A stretch of 62,271 bases of DNA from assembly GCF_007858255.1 (NCBI RefSeq), contig NZ_VFEU01000027.1, forward strand, positions 1 through 62,271, read 5' to 3'. The stretch is from Pseudomonas rhodesiae (GTDB lineage: Bacteria > Pseudomonadota > Gammaproteobacteria > Pseudomonadales > Pseudomonadaceae). Numbering within the stretch: the stretch's first letter is position 1; the number at the start of each line of letters is the position of its first letter. A program made the translations under genes and the position numbers. The notes beneath the pieces were generated by a model. That model searched no databases and had not been told where the DNA came from. It saw only the letters and a program-made list of their open reading frames with translations. This document shows positions 41,362-48,676 of the stretch, piece by piece.

Positions 41362-42383
41362 TGGGCACCTCCGTTGTCTTTTTGAAAGGCGCGACGAGCT
41401 TCATCGCGCATCCGATTCACGAATTCGTTAGGGTTTTTTGTTGCGTCGGGCGGTGCGTCAGCCAGTTTCGTGGCGTCGATCAAACCCATGGTGTTAAGGC
41501 GGGATGTAGCGTTGTATTCCTGATCGGAAATCAGCCCTGCTTCATTCGCTGCCATTAAAATCCGAGTGGTTGCCGTCTCCATTGAGACGGTGCTGAAGCT
41601 GACGATCTTCACGTCATTCGGAGGGATGACTAGGGCCAGCGCAGGCGAGGTGATGATGCCCAGCTGCTCTGCGAGCCCAGTGTCGTACTGTGTGTTTGGG
41701 TATTTGCCGCCAGGAAGGGGGGCCCCATCCATCGAGACGGGCATGACAGTAAACCCGTACCTGAACTCGAGAGCAGAGACCGCTGCCTGGGCCTGTTCGC
41801 ACAGAATGCAGTCGTTACCGTTGTAGAAGAACATCAGCGCAGAGCTACCAGCGATGAGCTTCAACAGGGTTTCTTTCTGCTTGCCGGCCGCAGTTGCCAA
41901 AGCATCTGAGGCGGCGTTGGAAGCCGGATAACGCATGTCCTCATCGAGCAGTGGATCATTTCGGATTACGTCAGCTGAGCGGCGTGAGAATCGCTCGGCC
42001 TTGTCCATCATGATTCGGTTGGCCCAAAAATATGCACTCACGTTCTCTTTGGTAGGGTTATCCATTGCTGCGTCACGCAGTTTCGGAAGCATCTCCCGAA
42101 TCCACGCCACGCTGCCGGTCGGGGGCAGCTCGGGCGCGGCTGGTTCGGAGGCTTCCCTTTCGGCTTGAGGTGGGGCCGCTGGAACCGGCGCGGGCTCGAG
42201 TTTTTCGGGTTCCTGTTCAGGAGGCGGATCTTCGTACCAGAACCAGCCGCGCTCTTTGTCCTGGTAGAACGAAGAACCAGCAACCTGGGGCGTTTTTGAC
42301 TCGGCGGGCTTGGTCTCTCCCGCAAGGGAAGTGCTGCTTATAGCGGCAGCAAGCAACAAGATGGGAAATTTTAGGGGCGTCAT
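41358..42383 (-). CDS. traF: TraF, thioredoxin-fold conjugation protein
   Basis: 341 residues with a signal peptide (PLKFPILLLAAAISSTSLA). A proline-rich linker (about 50-95) leads to a thioredoxin-like domain with LMFFYNGNDCILCEQAQ (CxxC at about 195), keeping both cysteines, so disulphide activity is possible. Supports pilus assembly in the periplasm. First gene of the traF-traH-traG run; the shared 20-bp site lies 62 bp upstream of its ATG. Confidence 0.85.
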   Translation of the reverse strand: MTPLKFPILLLAAAISSTSLAGETKPAESKTPQVAGSSFYQDKERGWFWYEDPPPEQEPEKLEPAPVPAAPPQAEREASEPAAPELPPTGSVAWIREMLPKLRDAAMDNPTKENVSAYFWANRIMMDKAERFSRRSADVIRNDPLLDEDMRYPASNAASDALATAAGKQKETLLKLIAGSSALMFFYNGNDCILCEQAQAAVSALEFRYGFTVMPVSMDGAPLPGGKYPNTQYDTGLAEQLGIITSPALALVIPPNDVKIVSFSTVSMETATTRILMAANEAGLISDQEYNATSRLNTMGLIDATKLADAPPDATKNPNEFVNRMRDEARRAFQKDNGGAQ

Positions 42384-42444
42384 GAGTCCGTCTGGCCAAG
42401 ATGGGGATGCTCGAATTGTGAGCGTTGGCCAACAGGAGGGGGCG

Positions 42445-42464
42445 CGTTTTCAGGCGCTTTTACG
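42445..42464. promoter_or_regulatory. Shared 20-bp site upstream of traF
   Basis: CGTTTTCAG-G-CGCT-TTT-ACG, matching 31398-31417 at all but four positions, in the same orientation relative to its minus-strand gene and at nearly the same distance (62 versus 56 bp to ATG). Candidate binding site for a common transfer activator. Confidence 0.5.
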
Positions 42465-42501
42465 GTCGGAAAAAGAGGGGGAAGTTGAGAAGGCCAGAGG
42501 C

Positions 42502-43617
42502 CTATCGCTGTGCGCGATAGACCTCGTGGCCTAGGAAGCCGAGGGAACCACGTTCACGAAGAACGTCATTCCAGTCGACACCTTTGGAGCCGTCAGGGAT
42601 GGGCATGTCGGGCAACATTATCTGTGCCTTGATCCCCATTTCCCACAGACGTTTTTTCAAGGTCAATGCCGCTTTCTGGCCACCCTCCTTGCGGTCCTTG
42701 TCAGCCCAGATTCGGACTGCTTTGGTGCAGGCTGGTGGTACGAAGTTCTCCAACAAGTAGGAATTCACCAAGGGCCATACTGGTATACCCATGGCTGTTT
42801 CTACCGACAGAGCTGTTTCCAATCCTTCGGATACATCCAAGACTTCTCCTGGATGCGATGTTGGCACCGCACAACCGGGAAGCTTGCGGTTGCTGGGAAT
42901 TGGAAACATTTTTTTCGGCTCCGCGAGATCGGCTTTCTCACCCTTCATCGTCAGGTAGTGACGGTTGATGGTCACAGCCTGGCCTTCAGGATCGATGAGC
43001 GTACACACTATCCCTGGATGCTTAGAACGCTTGCCGGCTTTGTCCTTGTAGGTCAATTCCGGGTGAAAGCGAACGTAGCGGCTCAGCTCTGGTCGATCCC
43101 AAGCAAGAATGCCTCGGGAGCGAAGATAGAGCCTTGCTGGTTCCGCTGATGGGTCTGTGAGAGGAACGGTTCCCTTCCACAGGTTGCGCATAGCTTCACG
43201 CAGCCAATCGTCTGAAGCCTCTGGTTTTGCTGGGGCTCGCTCCTTTCGGATTACAACGCTTGGGATAAATCCATCAGCGGTGCGTCCATACGGGTCTTTG
43301 ACCCGGAGCAATGCTCCAACCTCCTGTAAAGCATGGTGAAAGCTCCAGCGGTTGACCCACATCAGCAAGGCTATGCCATCAGCCTTGACTCCGCAGGTAC
43401 GGCAGATACCACCGCTCGACGATCCAGCCGTCTTGCGGAAAATCTTAAACCCGTCTTCCCCACCATGCACCGGACATGGAACCCCACGTCCTGCTTTTTT
43501 GTGTGCCGGCACCAATGAAGATGCGAGGCTTGCGTAAATGTCATGCCAGCGGCCATCAGCGGCTACCAGCACATCTTGTTTCTCTGGGGCGTAATTGCCT
43601 TCTGAGTCTTTGGACAT
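42502..43617 (-). CDS. Zinc-finger and Toprim DNA primase-like protein
   Basis: 371 residues. N-terminal zinc-ribbon: PCPVHGGEDGF and ICRTCG (CxH and CxxC), the primase zinc-binding motif. A Toprim domain follows: LDVSEGLETALSV (conserved Glu) and AVRIWADKDRKEGG (DxD), as in phage/plasmid DnaG-like primases. It could prime the transferred strand in the recipient. Ends 119 bp before traF. Leader-proximal gene at 43665 is separate. Confidence 0.82.
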   Translation of the reverse strand: MSKDSEGNYAPEKQDVLVAADGRWHDIYASLASSLVPAHKKAGRGVPCPVHGGEDGFKIFRKTAGSSSGGICRTCGVKADGIALLMWVNRWSFHHALQEVGALLRVKDPYGRTADGFIPSVVIRKERAPAKPEASDDWLREAMRNLWKGTVPLTDPSAEPARLYLRSRGILAWDRPELSRYVRFHPELTYKDKAGKRSKHPGIVCTLIDPEGQAVTINRHYLTMKGEKADLAEPKKMFPIPSNRKLPGCAVPTSHPGEVLDVSEGLETALSVETAMGIPVWPLVNSYLLENFVPPACTKAVRIWADKDRKEGGQKAALTLKKRLWEMGIKAQIMLPDMPIPDGSKGVDWNDVLRERGSLGFLGHEVYRAQR

Positions 43618-43664
43618 GGGTACCTCCGTTTGGTTGAGATGCGCCCCGAAGGGCGCATTGCTGG

Positions 43665-44288
43665 CTATTTCACGATCTTGATTTCCCAGGAGTTGCGGTA
43701 GGTATCAACCCACTCCTGTTCTTTCTTACCGTCGACAACGACCTCTTTGAGCACACTCACGGCGGTTTTGCCAAGGAATGTCAGCGAGATATTGTCACCT
43801 TGTTGCGCTCCAGATTTGCGTAGCTGAGCGTTGAGCTCGATTCCCCAAACCAGGTGTTCACCGATACGCAAGAAGAACGACTTTCCGTTCTTCTTGAGAA
43901 ACCGATAGTGGGCGAAACCTGAACCGCGGTATTCGCCGGTAACAGACCTGCCAGCAACGCCTTGGAAATTGAGTTCAGGTGCGCGCTCATCTTGATCTTC
44001 ATCGCTTTGGGCGACTTGGATCTCTTGAGCTGTTTCTTGATGCGCGGGCTGGGATTCGCGAGGGATGAACTCCCCTTTGATCTCGCCCTGCTCTTGGTTC
44101 TCGATCGATGCAACCTGGTTGCGGCCTTCCGGCCGGTACAGTTTGTTGATCACCACCGGTTCAAGCGCCTGGTGCATCGTTTCATTGGTTTCTGGCTCGG
44201 GAAGCTTATGGGCCAGGCGCTCTGAAACAATGCATAGCCCTTGTGGCAGTCGGAGATAGCTTGGAACATCGAAGTCAACACGGATCAT
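43665..44288 (-). CDS. Hypothetical protein with a conjugative-relaxase/primase-type C-terminal domain
   Basis: 207 residues. The C-terminal 90 residues (GEYRGSGFAHYRFLKKNGKSFFLRI, in parts; GDNISLTFLGKT; YRNSWEIKIV) resemble the small beta-rich domain at the end of plasmid TraI/Toprim proteins. The first half is charged and probably disordered. Its start overlaps the stop of the gene at 44285 by four bases (ATGA). Confidence 0.5.
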   Translation of the reverse strand: MIRVDFDVPSYLRLPQGLCIVSERLAHKLPEPETNETMHQALEPVVINKLYRPEGRNQVASIENQEQGEIKGEFIPRESQPAHQETAQEIQVAQSDEDQDERAPELNFQGVAGRSVTGEYRGSGFAHYRFLKKNGKSFFLRIGEHLVWGIELNAQLRKSGAQQGDNISLTFLGKTAVSVLKEVVVDGKKEQEWVDTYRNSWEIKIVK

Positions 44289-44593
44289 TTCTCTTCTCCC
44301 TGGCGACGCAGGTAGGAGGGAATGTAGTAGTTGTCATAATCGACGCTGCTACACCAACGGGCGTTGGGTAAGGTCTTGGTTGCTTGAGGAGCCGAAGCCT
44401 TCAGACAACCGCGTAGGTAGCTCAGAACACCACGCAGGATCTGCTCAGCATTCAGGATCACCACAGCGAGGAACACGCAGAGTGTCAAAGGCAAAACATG
44501 CTTTGCAAACTGCGGTGCGTATACAGCTCCCAACATAGCAACGAGGAAGCCAAACGCGGTCAGCACTTTAACTTTGAGGGTTGTAGATGCCAT
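44285..44593 (-). CDS. Small membrane protein of the transfer block
   Basis: 102 residues. Two hydrophobic stretches (VLTAFGFLVAMLGAVYAPQF; VLPLTLCVFLAVVILNAEQIL) and a basic C-terminal half. Likely inner-membrane protein at the head of this minus-strand operon. Unknown role. Confidence 0.6.
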   Translation of the reverse strand: MASTTLKVKVLTAFGFLVAMLGAVYAPQFAKHVLPLTLCVFLAVVILNAEQILRGVLSYLRGCLKASAPQATKTLPNARWCSSVDYDNYYIPSYLRRQGEEK

Positions 44594-44663
44594 TTTCAGT
44601 TCTCCATTTTTTTAGAACGGAGAACGCCCTAACGGGAGTTCCCCGTCAGGGTTTTTTTGACAC

Positions 44664-44694
44664 AAAAAAAGGAAGCCAAATGGCTTCCTTTTTT
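44664..44694. terminator. Strong bidirectional intrinsic terminator
   Basis: AAAAAAGGAAGCC-AAAT-GGCTTCCTTTTTT: perfect stem flanked by A and T runs. The 300 bp to 45002 hold no supported gene; other frames there look like shadows. Confidence 0.85.
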
Positions 44695-45002
44695 GATCGG
44701 CGCTACGCGAACGTAGGCTTGGTTTTTAAGCTGATAAGCTCAGCTTGGCTTGCTCCCAGACGCATACACGTCTTGGGTACCAGTGGCAGCAGCATGCTGT
44801 CACTTAGGGTCAATGGCCTCCAGGAGGCAAATTCTTAATCGACCTTGGCCGATGAGTGCCGCAATTCTCGCCGCCATTTCACTCTGTCGTCAACCAGAAA
44901 AACGCACCTCAAATTCCGACGCTATTCGTGCGTGAAATCGAAATCCAGAGGCTCCGCAAGCTGGTGCAATAGTCCGGCCACCAACATCCGGAGAAACCGC
45001 TA

Positions 45003-45689
45003 ATGGCGACCACTCAACCACAACCGACGAAATACCAATACTCCAAGCCATCCCTCAAAGGAAAGATGGTACTGAACACTGAGCAGGCGAAGTTCTTCGC
45101 CGGCAACCGTTTCGATAGCCTCATGACGGCTCTTTTTATCATCGACGTTACGTCCCGCAAGCTGGCCAAAAACCTCAAGACCTTTGATCACAAAGCGGTG
45201 GTTGATGCGGTCTCGAAGAAAATCGAGCGCATGGAAGTAGCCGTGCGTGACGAGTCTGAGCGGATGGACACGCTTTTGAAGAGTCTGGGAATCAAAGAGC
45301 TTGCAGGGTACAGCTCACCACTGACTCGCGAATTCGAAATCACCAGCCCAGAAATCAAGCGGATGAGCAGCCTGCTTCAGGCATTTGACCACCTGATTAT
45401 CCAGGTCGATACCGCCTGGCTGCATGAGAAAATCGATAGCTCGGAAGCTGAGGAATTTCGTGCAAACAAGAGCAACCAAATGGCCCGGCTGATCCGCTCA
45501 CTCGTTGGCCTCGGTCAGAGCGCGCGAGCAAAGGCATACGCCAGCAAAGTTGCAGAGCTCCAAGAAGATATCGAAAAGGCAGAAGCCAAAGTGAGCGCCG
45601 AGAAGGAGGAGCGCGAGGCTGCGGGTCACATTGAGCCTGAGGGCAATGCAGACCCTCTCGATTCGCTTCCCGAAGAAGCGGTTGCTTGA
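45003..45689 (+). CDS. AcaB-like (DUF1845, PFL_4669-type) integrative element protein
   Basis: 228 residues. The sequence SLKGKMVLNTEQAKFFAGNRFDSLM, in parts, and the long helical middle (RKLAKNLKTFDHKAVVDAVSKK) are those of the DUF1845/PFL_4669 family carried by ICEs and IncC plasmids, whose member AcaB is a transcriptional activator of transfer genes. The C-terminal tail is acidic. Followed by a strong terminator at 45704. Confidence 0.72.
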   Translation: MATTQPQPTKYQYSKPSLKGKMVLNTEQAKFFAGNRFDSLMTALFIIDVTSRKLAKNLKTFDHKAVVDAVSKKIERMEVAVRDESERMDTLLKSLGIKELAGYSSPLTREFEITSPEIKRMSSLLQAFDHLIIQVDTAWLHEKIDSSEAEEFRANKSNQMARLIRSLVGLGQSARAKAYASKVAELQEDIEKAEAKVSAEKEEREAAGHIEPEGNADPLDSLPEEAVA

Positions 45690-45703
45690 TAGCGCCAGTA
45701 ATG

Positions 45704-45730
45704 AAAACGCCCCGCATTGCGGGGCGTTTT
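45704..45730. terminator. Intrinsic terminator
   Basis: AAAACGCCCCGC-ATT-GCGGGGCGTTTT directly after the AcaB-like gene: perfect 12-bp stem. Confidence 0.88.
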
Positions 45731-45746
45731 GCTTAGGAGAGTCATT

Positions 45747-45992
45747 ATGCTTGATGATCTTACGTCAACACCGGCAAGAACCAGTAGAAGACGCAGACAA
45801 GCGACGGATCAGCCTCCTCCACGCGAAGCCACCCCACTGTGGACAGAAGAGCTGGCCACCGACGAGTCACTTGAAGCGCCGCCAGAGGCAGTATTTTGGG
45901 ATACGGTCGCGATCATCTCTGTCACTGCTGCTGTTCTTGTTGGGGTGGCGATAGGTGTTCCTCTCGGGGTCTATCTTCATGGCACGTTGTAG
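45747..45992 (+). CDS. Small membrane protein, unknown
   Basis: 81 residues from ATG 45747 (AGGAGAG upstream). The N-terminal 50 residues are charged/proline-rich (ARTSRRRRQATDQPPPRE) and the C-terminus one helix (TVAIISVTAAVLVGVAIGV). Its end overlaps the convergent NERD gene. No family. Confidence 0.55.
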   Translation: MLDDLTSTPARTSRRRRQATDQPPPREATPLWTEELATDESLEAPPEAVFWDTVAIISVTAAVLVGVAIGVPLGVYLHGTL

Positions 45993-46641
45993 ATCCATCA
46001 TCGCCTCGGCGCTTCAGCTTTTCGACATGCCGCCTTGCAGCCCAATACCCCCCCTTGATTCTGCGCTCGCTCAGCGCCCGACAAATTGACACCACATGGC
46101 CCCGAGTAAAAACCGGGGCTTTGTAGGACTGGATTTTACGAATCGCGCCCCAAATGCTGTAGACCCGCTCAGGCATTCCATAGGTGAAACTGGCCTGCCC
46201 TGCCATCACTGCGTAGCTGTGGATTTTCTGAGAGTGGACTCCGGTGACCTTCTGAACTGCCTTCACGTGCGCGTAGTTCTGCATCAGCGGGTTTTGCACG
46301 CGATATTTCCTTCGGCCGACGATCTGCAACCAGCTCTCGGGGGCTTCTGGGTAGGTAATGATCTTCCCCTTGAAACACTTCGTTTCCAGGACAAAGATCC
46401 CGTAGCGCGACACGATGATGTGGTCAACCTGTGTTGACTCTCCCCTTGTCTTGCCACGATAGATCGCGTTGGCGAACACCTTGTATTCGCCACTGAGGCA
46501 TAGGCGGAGCATGAAGTTCACCTTGTACTCCCCCCACCACCCTCGGTAGGCAGGGAATTCAAGTAGACGAACGTGGGCGATGCCCGCGAGAACCCCCAGA
46601 ATCAAAACCGGGGGCAGGTACAGCATTAGAAAGTCATTCAT
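45922..46641 (-). CDS. NERD-domain protein (nuclease-related)
   Basis: 239 residues from ATG 46641 (weak ribosome-binding site). One N-terminal membrane helix (LMLYLPPVLILGVLAGIAHV), then a NERD core: STQVDHIIVSRYGIFVLETK and GKIITYPEAPESWLQ (the D..D/E-x-K strand order of restriction-like folds). May be a membrane-tethered nuclease in defence or transfer. The original upstream start may have been lost where the IscB element ends, 53 bp away. Confidence 0.72.
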   Translation of the reverse strand: MNDFLMLYLPPVLILGVLAGIAHVRLLEFPAYRGWWGEYKVNFMLRLCLSGEYKVFANAIYRGKTRGESTQVDHIIVSRYGIFVLETKCFKGKIITYPEAPESWLQIVGRRKYRVQNPLMQNYAHVKAVQKVTGVHSQKIHSYAVMAGQASFTYGMPERVYSIWGAIRKIQSYKAPVFTRGHVVSICRALSERRIKGGYWAARRHVEKLKRRGDDGSTTCHEDRPREEHLSPPQQEQQQ

Positions 46642-46693
46642 CAATTTTGCACGAGATATCCCGGCCCTCAGACCAAGGGATAGCGCGGCACGC

Positions 46694-48034
46694 TCAGCGT
46701 ACCTCTGCTCTCGCTGCCTCCTTTTGGGATTGAGGGCTATCGGTTTGGATGTGGGAATAGGCGTAGCCATCGGCCCGCTGAATCAGGGTGAAATGGCGAT
46801 GGTGGACGCCCTGAACCACGCCATCAGACGTCTGGATGTTGAAGCTGCCGGTCTTGCGCACGGCGACTCGCCCCAGGTGAGTGCCGGCCTTTTTGCCGGT
46901 CGGCACCTCGGCGCGCACCTGATCGCCGGTCTGGAAGCCGAAGTGGCGTTTCTGCCGAGTCAGGTAACCCCTCGGAAAGCCATGTGTGGTCAGCCGAGTG
47001 CGCTGGTAGTCGCCCCGCCCGGTGGCCTTAATCGCCAGCGTGGGGCGGTGCCAGTGCTCGATGGCCCTGATCTCGCCGACACAGGCGGCATCAAGGGCAT
47101 GTGTTTTCGGAAGATCAAGGCGTCGGCGGTTGTACTTGGTTTGCGCCCCGGTGCCCGTGGTGACCGACAGGCCGGTATCCAGCAGGCCACGGAACAGGGC
47201 ATTGCGGGTGGCGTTGACGGCGGCGGCATCCCGAAGTGGAGCTTTGGCTTTCGCCTTGATTCGGGCCAGCAGCTCTGGCCTGGCCTTCAGGAACACCTCG
47301 ACTGGCTGGTTGCCCTTGCGCTGATTACAGGGCCGGCAGGCCAGGGTCAGGTTGGGCACCCGGTCGCTGCCGCCGGCACTGCGCGGAACGATGTGCTCGA
47401 TCTCCAGCGGCGTATTTTCAGCGTCGCAGTAGGCGCAGCAGCGGCCCCACTTCTCCAGCAGGTATTCACGCACCTCGTAGCCGGCCAACTCGCCCTGCTG
47501 GTATTGGACGCCGCTGATCTCCGGGTTCTGTATGGCCTGCATGTCGAACTTGACCCGCTCGACTGCCAGATCGCTGATCGGAGCCCAGTTACGCATCCTC
47601 CCGACCCAGCCCAGCGTGGTGTCCAACCGGTGGCGCAAGCTTGGCGGCAGCCAGCCTTCCGGCCGGGTGCGGTTGTCGAAGCGCGGGGCGCGGTGGCGCA
47701 GGTTCTGACCACGGCGGCGACGGCGAAACGCCGCCCGCTGCTGCATGGCCTGGCGAATCGCTGCGCCCCGATGGGCCAATTCCATCAGTGAGAGAACAGA
47801 CACCCGCTGGCCCTTCTGGCGTACCAAGGCAATGCCAGTGAATTTGCTGCCCGGATCGAACTTGAGCGTCAGCGATTGCAGCGCGCTATCGGCCTGCCGC
47901 CGATCCACCAGACGGATCACGAACGGCACCTGCCGGTGTATGCGGGCGCGACCGCGCTCCAGCAACAATCGCGCTCGCTTCTCGCTGCATGGCATCAACG
48001 GCGTGCCTGTCTTATCCAACACATAGACCGCCAC
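46694..48034 (-). CDS. iscB: IscB, RNA-guided HNH/RuvC nuclease
   Basis: 446 residues from GTG 48034 (AGGAGG upstream; frame open to 48169). Domains in order: PLMP (TPLMPC, residues 11-16), RuvC-I KFDPGSKFTGIALV (Asp60), Arg-rich bridge helix FRRRRRGQNLRHRAPRF (about 103-119), RuvC-II LAVERVKF (Glu159), HNH with CC-AYC zinc pair, EIEHIVPRSAGGS (His214), CRPCNQRK, and RuvC-III PKTHALDAACV. All catalytic residues are kept. It is the ancestor-type of Cas9 and uses an omega RNA encoded upstream. Likely carried by an IS200/IS605-like element; no tnpA is here. Confidence 0.93.
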   Translation of the reverse strand: MAVYVLDKTGTPLMPCSEKRARLLLERGRARIHRQVPFVIRLVDRRQADSALQSLTLKFDPGSKFTGIALVRQKGQRVSVLSLMELAHRGAAIRQAMQQRAAFRRRRRGQNLRHRAPRFDNRTRPEGWLPPSLRHRLDTTLGWVGRMRNWAPISDLAVERVKFDMQAIQNPEISGVQYQQGELAGYEVREYLLEKWGRCCAYCDAENTPLEIEHIVPRSAGGSDRVPNLTLACRPCNQRKGNQPVEVFLKARPELLARIKAKAKAPLRDAAAVNATRNALFRGLLDTGLSVTTGTGAQTKYNRRRLDLPKTHALDAACVGEIRAIEHWHRPTLAIKATGRGDYQRTRLTTHGFPRGYLTRQKRHFGFQTGDQVRAEVPTGKKAGTHLGRVAVRKTGSFNIQTSDGVVQGVHHRHFTLIQRADGYAYSHIQTDSPQSQKEAARAEVR

Positions 48035-48330
48035 GGCGATCCTCCTTTGAACTGTGCCCTTACGGGCCTGGTGACGGAGCCTTGCGGCTCGCTCCCCTCG
48101 GGAATGTCTGCACCCGGCTCCCGCTGTCGCGGCGGTCGGAACCTTCGGCGCTTTACCTTTCGCCAGCATGGTCCCGACCTTCCAGTGCCCGGAACTGAGG
48201 AAGCATTCCGGGGTGGGTCGGTTCGACCTGGTGCAAACGTAGCCGGTTGGTTACGGCTATCCCTGGTCAACCTAGCTTGTTTTCACAAGCCCCGATTTTC
48301 AGGACGAGGCAGTTGACTCATACCATCGCA
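48035..48330 (-). ncRNA. Candidate omega RNA (IscB scaffold) region
   Basis: The ~300 bp upstream of IscB is GC-rich, non-coding and dense in stem-loops: CCCGGAA/TTCCGGG (48188-48211), GAGCC-TTGC-GGCTC (48077-48090), GGTCGGTTCGACC (48214), AGCC/GGCT around 48241 and GCTTG-TTTT-CAAGC (48276-48289). IscB omega RNAs lie exactly here, with the guide at the 5' end, so the guide should come from around 48300-48330 at the element left end. Boundaries estimated. Confidence 0.6.
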
Positions 48331-48352
48331 AATCCGCCCTTACGGGCGGATT
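48331..48352. terminator. Hairpin at the IscB element left flank
   Basis: AATCCGCCC-TTAC-GGGCGGATT, a perfect 9-bp stem without a T run. Could be a terminator remnant or the element end. The rest of 48353-48676 is A/T-rich (48440-48530) and contains no supported gene. Confidence 0.5.
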
Positions 48353-48676
48353 CTCCATTAGAACGGTTCCAAACACCTTGATCTTGGATCCCAAAAGAAA
48401 AAGCCAAAAAAATGAATTGCTTTCATTGGGTTACATGCACGCTCCACCCACCAGTCAAATAATGTAATAAATTACGTAAATTTTTTGCCATTCAGGGCAC
48501 TCAAATTTTAACAAAATGCCGAAAAGTAAACGGCTCTAGGATGCCCAAAGCCGCCACTTTGTGCCAGGCCGAACCCAGCCAGAAGCGGCCCTTCACGGCA
48601 GTTGTTTAGCGACCAGCCGAATCTCCATGCACACGGTATTCGGAGAACTTCTTGGTGCCCTGCTGTAAGCGAGCAT

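Noticed and set aside
44587..44838. Plus-strand frame over the terminator at 44664
   Set aside because: It crosses a perfect intrinsic terminator and lacks any family.
46580..47791. Long plus-strand frame antisense to IscB
   Set aside because: Shadow of the IscB gene, which has complete RuvC/HNH motifs.
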